Of a DNA stretch of 64,000 nt, positions 18,699 to 25,857 are shown in pieces. Under the pieces are notes generated by a model. That model was not told the DNA's origin and made no database searches. It was given only the letters and a program-made list of their open reading frames with translations. This DNA comes from an uncultured Mucilaginibacter sp. (GTDB lineage: Bacteria; Bacteroidota; Bacteroidia; Sphingobacteriales; Sphingobacteriaceae): positions 1 through 64,000 of the forward strand of contig NZ_CAITNG010000139.1 in NCBI RefSeq assembly GCF_903893715.1, written 5' to 3'. Position 1 is the first letter of the stretch. Every line of letters starts with the position of its first letter. Made by a program: the position numbers and the translations under genes.

Positions 18699-20363
18699 AT
18701 GAAACTACCTCACATTATAACCTTTGCGCTTGGCCTCGGCTTTAGCATTTTTTCAGCTAGTGCCCAACTCGTCACCCCCAAGCCCACCTTTACCCGGGCA
18801 GATACCCTGCGGGGCAGCACTACGTCGCCATTGCGTACCTGTTACGACATCAATTATTACCATTTGGATGTGAAGGTGGATATTGATAAGAAATTCATCA
18901 GCGGCAGCAACCTGTTCAAATTTACCGCTGTGCAGGATTTTAGCACCCTGCAGTTCGACCTGTTTAATAACCTGGCCATCGAAAAGGTGTTGTATAAAGG
19001 CAAGGAACTACCTTATAAACGCGAGTTTAACGCGGTGTTCATTACCTTTCCGAAGCCCATCGCCAAAGGTACAAAGGACGCTTTTACCGTTTACTATTCG
19101 GGTAACCCGACTATTGCCAAACGCGCGCCATGGGACGGCGGCTTTGTGTTCTCGGCCGATAGCTTGGGCAAACCCTGGGTGGTTACTGCCTGCGAGGGTA
19201 TAGGCGCCAGTATCTGGTGGCCTAACAAGGACCAACTGGCCGATGAGGTGGACAGCATGATGATCAGCATCAGTGTACCAAAAGGTTTAAAGGATGTATC
19301 CAACGGCCGCCTGCGCAAAACCACCGAGCTGCCCGACGGCTATACCCGTTTCGATTGGTTTGTGGCCAATCCCATCAATAATTATGATGTGGCTGCCAAT
19401 ATTGGCGATTACCGGCACATCAGCGATAGCTACGATGGCGAAAAAGGTAAGTTGACCTTAGATTATTGGGTTTTGCCGGAACACGTCGCGAAAGCGACCA
19501 AGCAATTTGGCGAAAATGTAAAACCCATGCTCAAAGCTTTTGAATATTGGTTTGGCCCGTACCCCTGGTACGAGGATGGTTATAAATTAGTGGAAACACC
19601 GCATTTGGGCATGGAGCATCAAAGCGCTGTGGCTTATGGCAATAAATACCAGAACGGCTATTTAGGTCGCGACCTTTCGGGGACAGGCTGGGGCATAAAA
19701 TGGGACTTTATTGTGGTACATGAAAGCGGGCACGAATGGTTTGGCAACAGTATTACCGATAAAGACATTGCCGATATGTGGATGCACGAAGGCTTTACCA
19801 ATTATTCCGAATCGCTGTTTACCGAAATGTATTACGGCAAACAAGCAGGGCAGGAATATGTGCACGGCACCCGCCGCGCCATTGCCAATGATGAGCCTAT
19901 TATCGGCACTTATGGCGTAAATAAAGAAGGTTCGGGCGATATGTATTACAAAAGCGGAAATATGCTCAATGCCATACGCACCGTCATCAACGATGACGAA
20001 AAATGGCGCGGCATACTGCGCGGGCTCAACAAAACCTTTTATCACCAAACGGTAACGACCGAACAAATAGTCGACTATATCAATAAAGAATCGGGCATCA
20101 ACCTGACCACTATTTTCGACCAATATCTGCGCTATAAAAACATCCCAACGCTGGAGTTTCGCTTTGAGAACAACCGCGTAATGTGCCGCTGGGTGGCCGA
20201 TGTTGGCGGCTTTACCATGCCGGTAAAAGTAAGGGCAAAAGGTGGCGAGTATATCTTTATATCGCCGAAAACGCGTTTCGCGGCGGTGGACTTGCCGGGA
20301 GTTACGAAGGACAACCTGGAGGTGGATACCTTTGATTATTATATCGGGGTGCTTATCGACTAA
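18699..20363 (+). CDS. Secreted M1-family zinc metallopeptidase
   Basis: A 554-residue aminopeptidase N-type protein. A signal peptide ends near ASAQLVT. The N-terminal beta domain (about 45-240) precedes the catalytic domain with LGMEHQSAVAY, equivalent to the exopeptidase GAMEN motif. The zinc site is HESGHEWFGN followed 18 residues later by the Glu in MHEGFTNYSE. The usual long C-terminal helical domain of larger M1 enzymes is absent, as in many Bacteroidota paralogs. It would trim N-terminal residues from peptides in the periplasm or outside the cell. Confidence 0.92.
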   Translation: MKLPHIITFALGLGFSIFSASAQLVTPKPTFTRADTLRGSTTSPLRTCYDINYYHLDVKVDIDKKFISGSNLFKFTAVQDFSTLQFDLFNNLAIEKVLYKGKELPYKREFNAVFITFPKPIAKGTKDAFTVYYSGNPTIAKRAPWDGGFVFSADSLGKPWVVTACEGIGASIWWPNKDQLADEVDSMMISISVPKGLKDVSNGRLRKTTELPDGYTRFDWFVANPINNYDVAANIGDYRHISDSYDGEKGKLTLDYWVLPEHVAKATKQFGENVKPMLKAFEYWFGPYPWYEDGYKLVETPHLGMEHQSAVAYGNKYQNGYLGRDLSGTGWGIKWDFIVVHESGHEWFGNSITDKDIADMWMHEGFTNYSESLFTEMYYGKQAGQEYVHGTRRAIANDEPIIGTYGVNKEGSGDMYYKSGNMLNAIRTVINDDEKWRGILRGLNKTFYHQTVTTEQIVDYINKESGINLTTIFDQYLRYKNIPTLEFRFENNRVMCRWVADVGGFTMPVKVRAKGGEYIFISPKTRFAAVDLPGVTKDNLEVDTFDYYIGVLID

Positions 20364-20365
20364 AG

Positions 20366-20463
20366 TCATGCTGAACTTGTTTCAGCACCTCAACGGAAGG
20401 GTAGAATGCGATAGGTCGCTTAGTTTCTTAGCATATGAGATCCCGAACCAAGTTCGGGATGAC
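20366..20463. repeat. Dispersed-type intergenic repeat with two imperfect palindromes
   Basis: CTGAACTTGTTTCAG near 20371 and ATCCCGAACCAAGTTCGGGAT near 20441 are both self-complementary. The arrangement 'TGCTGAACTTGTTTCAGCA ... GATCCCGAACCAAGTTCGGGATGAC' matches a repeat often seen in Sphingobacteriaceae intergenic regions. Only this copy is in the window. It may act as a terminator for the M1 gene. Confidence 0.65.
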
Positions 20464-20535
20464 CTGAAAGTTTTTTTCATTTTGCTGCAACTTTTTTGAT
20501 ACAACATGCGTCTCATCATAAAAACCAACAAGATC

Positions 20536-21237
20536 ATGAAATCACTGACCACGACTTTATTTGCCGCTATGCTGGTTCTCGGCATGAGCAACGCGTTCGC
20601 ACAAAAAACAGAAGACAGGCACCTGACCGGCTTTAATGCCATCAGCGTGGGCGGTTCTTACGATGTATATGTAACACAAGGATCAACGGAATCGGTAAAA
20701 GTAGTTGCCCCCGAAGATGAAATGGAACATATTGTTACCGAGGTGCAAAACGGCGTATTGAAAATTTACAACAGAAAAGACGATTGGAACTGGAGCTGGG
20801 GCGGCCATAAAAAAGAAATGGTGTATGTAACCATTAAAGAGGTGAACGCAATTGGGGTATCCGGCTCGGGCGATGTATTTTTTAAAGACGGTATAAGCTC
20901 ACCATCATTAAAACTGCGCGTATCCGGCTCGGGCGATGTTACCGGTAAGCTGGATGTTAAAACCCTCGAAAGCCATATTTCCGGCTCGGGCGATATGAAG
21001 CTTTCGGGTAAAGCCGATGATTGTACCATCAACATTTCGGGTTCAGGCGATTATACCGCGAGAGACTTGGTTACCATCAACACCGCCATACATGTATCCG
21101 GTTCGGGCGATGCTTCGGTTAATGCCAGCCAAAAAATCGATGCTTCGGTTTCAGGTTCTGGCGATATCAAATATACCGGAAGCGCTACACAGGTATCCAT
21201 ATCAAAGCATGGATCGGGCAGTGTACACAGGGGTTAG
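20536..21237 (+). CDS. Secreted DUF2807 / GIN-domain protein with SGSGD repeats
   Basis: About 233 residues starting at MKSLTTTLFAA; the track's start is ten codons upstream. A signal peptide ends at NAFAQ. The mature protein is the head GIN domain (DUF2807), a right-handed beta-solenoid seen in many Bacteroidota surface proteins. The motif SGSGD appears six times at 17-20-residue steps (VSGSGDV, ISGSGDM and so on), one per solenoid turn. Function is unknown: adhesin-like, or stress-linked when next to PspC genes. No such partner is seen here. A hairpin terminator follows. Confidence 0.9.
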   Translation: MKSLTTTLFAAMLVLGMSNAFAQKTEDRHLTGFNAISVGGSYDVYVTQGSTESVKVVAPEDEMEHIVTEVQNGVLKIYNRKDDWNWSWGGHKKEMVYVTIKEVNAIGVSGSGDVFFKDGISSPSLKLRVSGSGDVTGKLDVKTLESHISGSGDMKLSGKADDCTINISGSGDYTARDLVTINTAIHVSGSGDASVNASQKIDASVSGSGDIKYTGSATQVSISKHGSGSVHRG

Positions 21238-21273
21238 GAGTTAATTAAGGCTCAGTAATAATAATAAACAAGT

Positions 21274-21307
21274 AGCGGTGGGTGCGAGACCTGCCGCTAT
21301 TTTTTTA
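21274..21307. terminator. Terminator between GIN-domain and GT39 genes
   Basis: AGCGGTGGGT pairs with ACCTGCCGCT (two G-T pairs) around GCGAG, followed by ATTTTTTT. It sits between two convergent genes. Confidence 0.7.
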
Positions 21308-21309
21308 TT

Positions 21310-23031
21310 TTATTGTACCTCAAAACTGATCTCTGCACTATTCTTCGAACCCGGGAAAGGATCGGTGCGGATGGAGAAGAACAGATCGTATTTCCCCTTT
21401 TTTACCGGCGCCTTTACAGCGAAGGTATATTTTGCCGTCGCGCCTGCGTCTATATTAATCGCATTGAACACGCTGTCTGCCTTGCAACTATATTTGATGT
21501 CGCCATCCTGAAAAAAGCAAGCCTCCAAAAAAGCCTTGTGTAAATTGCTGCTGTCGCCAAAACTGATGGCATGCTTGTACGGGTCATGGATAGTTAAATT
21601 AAACCGGATAAGCTGCCCCGGCGACGCTTTCAGTTTTTCAGGAACCATATCGATGTCCACCTGCTGATAAGTCCGCACATCATCCACCCAGCCGCTATAA
21701 TACTTGCGATCGTACTCATCAACCACCGAATCCGTGGTTACGCCTTTCTCCGGTCCGTCCTGTAAAAAGTAAACACGCTTGTGCTGCAGGCTGTCTTCTA
21801 TCGACCAAATGTCGTACTGCGTTTTGCGGTAATAACGCGAGTCGTAACTCATGCATTTGGTGGAGTTGGTATAGTAGTTGTATTTGGACGGGTCCTGGAA
21901 ACCGTCGCGGATGATGACGTAACTATCGCCGGCTTTTTCATGTACTCGCTTTGTCCAGTCGCGGAAGCCGAAATAGCTTTTAAACTGCCCGATGTTCATC
22001 ACAAAAGGATACTGGAACAACAACGCCGAGCGGATGAACAGGATGAGCGCGATGTTAGCGACAGCCAAACCATAAAACCATTTCGGCAGGTTACCGTGCT
22101 GGCTAAACCTGATGATGGCCAGCATCAACAAAGGCACAAAAGCAATGAGCGTCCAGTGGGGTTGCACTTCGCCTTTAAAAGTACTTAACAAAAAGAACAA
22201 AAAGGTACCCACAAAATTGACCATCAGGCATCGCACAAAAGCATCGCTCACTTTGGTTTTGGCCGCCGAATAAAACAAAAACCAGCCGATAAGCGGCCCC
22301 GCCATGGCCAACTGCCCTAAAGGGTAAAGCGTGGTAAAATCCAAATGGTACACACTGGCTGAGCGGTCGAACAGGTGATATTTAACAGATGGGAAACCAT
22401 GGTTTATTTGCCATAGAATGTGCGGTAAAAACAGCGCCATCGCTCCGACAGCGATGAGCCAGAAACTCGCACGCTTAAGCAGTTTGATATTGGATAGTAT
22501 GGTTAAACCTATAAGTATGATACCATGATATTTACTATACAGCAAACCGGCCGAGACGATGGCTAAAATAAAAGCCAAACTCCATTTATCCTCATTAATA
22601 TATCGTTGATAAAAATAGTAGAACAGCACGGTAAAAAACAGCAAAGGTGAATCGGGCGTGGTGGTGAAACCATAAATATGGAAAATGAACAACCCCGATA
22701 TCACCAGCATAAACCATTTCGCACCGGCGTTGTATTTTTTCAAGATAAGCCACAGCAGATAGATGGATGCCGAACTGGTAATAACGGTGAGCAGGCGCAG
22801 GCCCAATTCGTTGTGCATGATACTGTCGCCGATGCGGATGAACACAGCCACCATGGGTGGGTGGTCGAAATAACCCCAATCCAAAAAACGGGAATACACC
22901 CAATAATAAGCCTCATCGCCATGCAGTTCGAGCGTGTAGGCTTGGAGGGTGTTCAACAGCGTCCAAAACAAAAGGAAATACCAGATGGGTTTGTTGGACG
23001 ATGCTTGTTGTGATGGAATGGCTTCGGGCAT
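21310..23031 (-). CDS. GT39-like membrane glycosyltransferase
   Basis: A 573-residue polytopic protein with the classic ArnT/PMT first-loop signature ELHGDEAYYWVYSR and DWGYFDHPPMVA. About ten membrane spans (residues 15-390) precede a soluble beta-rich C-terminal domain of about 170 residues. That domain is longer than in ArnT and may bind the acceptor. It should transfer a sugar from a polyprenyl-phosphate donor on the periplasmic face. It is a distant relative of the GT39 gene at 11 kb. It is divergent from a DinB gene and shows no operon partners. Confidence 0.85.
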   Translation of the reverse strand: MPEAIPSQQASSNKPIWYFLLFWTLLNTLQAYTLELHGDEAYYWVYSRFLDWGYFDHPPMVAVFIRIGDSIMHNELGLRLLTVITSSASIYLLWLILKKYNAGAKWFMLVISGLFIFHIYGFTTTPDSPLLFFTVLFYYFYQRYINEDKWSLAFILAIVSAGLLYSKYHGIILIGLTILSNIKLLKRASFWLIAVGAMALFLPHILWQINHGFPSVKYHLFDRSASVYHLDFTTLYPLGQLAMAGPLIGWFLFYSAAKTKVSDAFVRCLMVNFVGTFLFFLLSTFKGEVQPHWTLIAFVPLLMLAIIRFSQHGNLPKWFYGLAVANIALILFIRSALLFQYPFVMNIGQFKSYFGFRDWTKRVHEKAGDSYVIIRDGFQDPSKYNYYTNSTKCMSYDSRYYRKTQYDIWSIEDSLQHKRVYFLQDGPEKGVTTDSVVDEYDRKYYSGWVDDVRTYQQVDIDMVPEKLKASPGQLIRFNLTIHDPYKHAISFGDSSNLHKAFLEACFFQDGDIKYSCKADSVFNAINIDAGATAKYTFAVKAPVKKGKYDLFFSIRTDPFPGSKNSAEISFEVQ

Positions 23032-23109
23032 TATGACAAATTTATGGAAATAATCATACTATTCTATTGCCTCGTTTTACGTAATATTGAACAGTAAAAA
23101 CCTGACATC

Positions 23110-23568
23110 ATGATCCAAGCCATTGAATTGATATTACAACCACGCCTTAAAATAGCAGAGATGCTAAAACAGTTGACCATCGAACAACTAAACACCGTGC
23201 CACCGGGTTTCAATAACAACATCGTTTGGAACATTGGCCACATGGTTACCACTCAGCAAGGCATTTGTTATAAACGCGTGAACCAACCCATAGCCATTAG
23301 CGATGAGTTTTTTGACACCTTTAAACCCGGCACAAAACCGGAAAGGTTTTTTGATGCGGCGGAAGTGGAAGAGATATTCAGCTTGTTTTCGTCCACTTTA
23401 ACCCTACTGGAGGCCGATTTGAAAACCGATAAATTTGCCGGCTACCCAACTTGGACCACGCGTTTTGGCTTTGAGGTAAAAAGCATTGAAGATGCGGTTG
23501 CTTTCATCGCTTTCCACGAAGGGATGCATATCGGGGCGATAGGGGCTTTGAGACGGTTTGTGGGATAA
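23110..23568 (+). CDS. DinB/YfiT-like four-helix metal-binding protein
   Basis: A 152-residue protein of the DinB superfamily. His in WNIGHMVTTQQ (about residue 43) and the pair in FHEGMHIG (about residues 137-141) form the expected three-His metal site of this four-helix bundle. Members include metal-dependent thiol transferases and hydrolases, and the substrate of this one is unknown. It is cytosolic. The small lipoprotein gene begins 10 bases after its stop. Confidence 0.85.
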   Translation: MIQAIELILQPRLKIAEMLKQLTIEQLNTVPPGFNNNIVWNIGHMVTTQQGICYKRVNQPIAISDEFFDTFKPGTKPERFFDAAEVEEIFSLFSSTLTLLEADLKTDKFAGYPTWTTRFGFEVKSIEDAVAFIAFHEGMHIGAIGALRRFVG

Positions 23569-23578
23569 CGCTCCTATT

Positions 23579-23944
23579 ATGAAGCAATTTGCCATAATTT
23601 TATGTTTTCTTTTACTTGTGTCTTGCGGGCAGTATCCGCCAAAAATAAAATTTGATAGAAAATTATGGGATGAAAAACTGGATTGGGATTATCCTAACCG
23701 GGAATTTATGATAGATGATTTGGTAAAGAACCACAGGCTAAAAGGATTAACGTATAAACAACTTGTTGATTCTCTTGGTGAGCCGGCTAATTTTGGGGAT
23801 ACGACAAATATTGTAAGCTATGAAATCATAACTGACTTCGGTAGCGATATTGACCCAGTTCATACCAAGACACTTGTTATACAAATGAATAAAGATTCTG
23901 TTACAACAGGTTTTAAAATCGAAGAATGGAATAAAGATAAATAA
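23579..23944 (+). CDS. Small lipoprotein of unknown function
   Basis: A 121-residue protein starting at MKQFAIILC. The track begins seven codons earlier, inside the previous gene. The lipobox is LLVSC, so Cys17 or so is the lipidated residue. The segment YKQLVDSLGEPANFG resembles the BamE/SmpA-like pattern (helix then G-x-P), but the match is short. Likely a periplasmic or outer-membrane lipoprotein. It is translationally close to the DinB gene, though no shared role is evident. Confidence 0.7.
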   Translation: MKQFAIILCFLLLVSCGQYPPKIKFDRKLWDEKLDWDYPNREFMIDDLVKNHRLKGLTYKQLVDSLGEPANFGDTTNIVSYEIITDFGSDIDPVHTKTLVIQMNKDSVTTGFKIEEWNKDK

Positions 23945-24014
23945 CCCCAAAAAACCGGACTAACAGGTTTTTAATATTTATATGCGCAATAACAATGAAG
24001 TGTCTAAAGCTAAA

Positions 24015-24161
24015 TTACTGCCACTCGCCCCGGGCTTTTAATTGATATTCCAAACCATCAATTCCGAAATCAATTTTACCGGCATACTTATCCAGGTCGA
24101 TAGGTTTACGCTTTTGAATTATCTTGGATAATTTCTTCTTGCTGATTTTCTTATTGGTCAT
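24015..24161 (-). CDS. Small antitoxin-like basic protein, no partner seen
   Basis: I take the ATG at 24161 (48 residues, MTNKKISKKKL). The track's start at 24224 lies upstream of a strong palindrome at 24181-24211 that is more likely regulatory. The sequence is Lys-rich at the N-terminus and ends in GLEYQLKARGEW, resembling the tail of small antitoxins paired with PIN or RelE toxins. No toxin is adjacent. Function is unassigned. Confidence 0.45.
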   Translation of the reverse strand: MTNKKISKKKLSKIIQKRKPIDLDKYAGKIDFGIDGLEYQLKARGEWQ

Positions 24162-24180
24162 ATACAAAGATACCGTATTA

Positions 24181-24211
24181 GATTTGACAACTTTTTGAAA
24201 GTTGTCAAATC
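24181..24211. repeat. Perfect palindrome GATTTGACAACTTT/AAAGTTGTCAAATC
   Basis: A 14-base perfect inverted repeat around TTG. A near-identical element (ATTTGTCAACTTTT/AAAAGTTGACAAAT) lies at 38563-38591 as the space between two convergent genes. It is therefore probably a dispersed hairpin element of this genome and may act as terminator or operator. Confidence 0.7.
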
Positions 24212-24223
24212 TTTTGGGACACA

Positions 24224-24248
24224 AAAAAACCCGGCTAAACCGGGTTTT
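24224..24248. terminator. Terminator of the sucA-odhB unit
   Basis: AAACCCGG-CTAA-CCGGGTTT with A-run before and T-run after lies 40 bases beyond the odhB stop as read on the minus strand. Confidence 0.75.
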
Positions 24249-24287
24249 ATATTTTCTTTTTAGTTCCCCCTTCGGGGGTTAAGGAGC

Positions 24288-25835
24288 TTATACGCCCAAC
24301 AACAACCTTGCAGGGTCTTCCAACAATTGTTTTACACGTACCAGGAAGCTTACCGACTCACGGCCATCGATGATGCGGTGGTCGTACGACATGGCAAGGT
24401 ACATCATGGGGCGGATAACCACTTGTCCGTTTACAGCAACCGGGCGCTCAATAATATTGTGCATACCCAAAATAGCCGACTGCGGGGAATTGATGATGGG
24501 TGTCGACATCATGGAACCGAAAACACCACCATTGGTAATGGTAAAGGTACCGCCGGTCATTTCTTCGATAGTTAATTTGCTTTCGCGGGCTTTGCCTGCT
24601 AAAACTACAACAGCTTTCTCTATTTCGGCCAGGCTCATGGCACCCGCGTTGCGGATAACGGGAACCACCAAACCCTTTGGTGCCGATACAGCGATGGAGA
24701 TATCAGCAAAATCGCTGTACACTATTTCTTCGCCTTCTATGCGCGCGCCAACGGCAGGCCATTCTTTCAATGCCTCGCAAACGGCCTTGGTGAAGAACGA
24801 CATAAAGCCTAAGCCTACACCATGTTTTTCTTTAAATTTATCTTTGTATTTGGCACGCAATTCCATTATCGGCGCCATATCCACCTCGTTAAAGGTGGTG
24901 AGCATGGCGGTTTCGTTTTTAACGGCTACCAAACGTTTGGCAACGGTTTTACGCAACGACGACATTTTTTCGCGGCGCTCTCCTCTCGAGCCTTGAGTCT
25001 TGAGTCCTGAGTCTTGAGTCGGAGCTGCCTGCTTAGGACTAACGACTTCAGACTTTGGACTTGCAGAAGCGTTCAAAGCATCTTCTTTAGTGATGCGACC
25101 GTTTACGCCGTTTCCGGCGACAGCGGCAGGGTCGATGCCTTTTTCGGCCAATATTTTACCGGCGGCAGGCGATGGTGTGCCAGACGCGTAATTGGTTTTT
25201 GATTCAGCGGCGACTGATTGTGCCACGGGCTGCGGTGCTGCAACTGCAACTTGTGCACCGGCACCAACTTCAATGCTGCAAACTACAGCACCAATAGCTA
25301 AGGTATCGCCTTCTTTGGCGATGGTTTTTAAAGTTCCGGCTTGCTCGGCGGTCAGTTCGAACGTTGCCTTGTCCGACTCGAGTTCCGCAATGGCTTCGTC
25401 CATGGCAACAGCATCGCCATCTTTTTTCAGCCATTTTGACAATGTTACTTCGGTGATCGACTCTCCTACCGATGGTACTTTTACCTGTATAGATTTCGCA
25501 GGTGCGGCAACGGGTGCGGGCGTAGCTTTCTCTTCAACCGGTGCAGCAGCTGGTGCTTTTTCGGCAGCTACGGGAGCAGATTTTGCTGCCTGCGCGGTAG
25601 TTCCTTCTTCTATTGAGCAAACCACGGCACCTACTGGTATGGTATCGCCTTCTTTAGCAATCGTTTTTAAAGTTCCGGCTTTTTCGGCGGTCAGTTCAAA
25701 TGTGGCCTTGTCCGATTCTAATTCAGCAATTACTTCGTCCATGGCAACCACATCGCCATCTTTTTTTAACCATTTTGATAAAGTAACTTCGGTAATGGAT
25801 TCGCCCACGGGCGGAACTTTGATCTCTAAACTCAT
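24288..25835 (-). CDS. odhB: 2-oxoglutarate dehydrogenase E2 (dihydrolipoyl succinyltransferase), two lipoyl domains
   Basis: A 515-residue E2 subunit that transfers succinyl groups to CoA. Two nearly identical lipoyl domains lie at about 1-75 and 118-192, each with the lipoylated Lys in [11 protein letters not shown]. The peripheral-subunit binding domain is at about 220-255 ([14 protein letters not shown]). The catalytic domain ends with [13 protein letters not shown], carrying the active His and Asp. Most succinyltransferases have one lipoyl domain; two is less usual. The linker near 258-285 is encoded by intergenic-type repeats (see 24987-25062). It lies 22 bases after sucA on the same strand, so the two form an operon, with E3 from lpdA. 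Confidence 0.95.
   Translation of the reverse strand: MSLEIKVPPVGESITEVTLSKWLKKDGDVVAMDEVIAELESDKATFELTAEKAGTLKTIAKEGDTIPVGAVVCSIEEGTTAQAAKSAPVAAEKAPAAAPVEEKATPAPVAAPAKSIQVKVPSVGESITEVTLSKWLKKDGDAVAMDEAIAELESDKATFELTAEQAGTLKTIAKEGDTLAIGAVVCSIEVGAGAQVAVAAPQPVAQSVAAESKTNYASGTPSPAAGKILAEKGIDPAAVAGNGVNGRITKEDALNASASPKSEVVSPKQAAPTQDSGLKTQGSRGERREKMSSLRKTVAKRLVAVKNETAMLTTFNEVDMAPIMELRAKYKDKFKEKHGVGLGFMSFFTKAVCEALKEWPAVGARIEGEEIVYSDFADISIAVSAPKGLVVPVIRNAGAMSLAEIEKAVVVLAGKARESKLTIEEMTGGTFTITNGGVFGSMMSTPIINSPQSAILGMHNIIERPVAVNGQVVIRPMMYLAMSYDHRIIDGRESVSFLVRVKQLLEDPARLLLGV
24987..25062 (-). repeat. Intergenic-type simple repeats inside the odhB linker
   Basis: On the minus strand the odhB reading frame contains GACTCAAGACTCAGGACTCA and, just before it, AGTCCAAAGTCTGAAGTCG. 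Both are imperfect tandem arrays of (A)GACTCA(A) and AGTCCAAAGTC. Such arrays are normally seen between genes in this family. Here they stay in frame and encode the disordered segment [10 protein letters not shown]...[11 protein letters not shown]. Confidence 0.65.
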
Positions 25836-25857
25836 AATTTTATATCGTATAGACTAA

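Noticed and set aside
19662-20369. 235-residue minus-strand ORF
   Set aside because: Shadow of the M1 peptidase, which has the complete zinc site.
25192-25857. 221-residue plus-strand ORF rich in Ala, Ser and Thr
   Set aside because: Low-complexity shadow of the lipoyl domains and linkers of odhB; the duplicated blocks mirror the two lipoyl domains.
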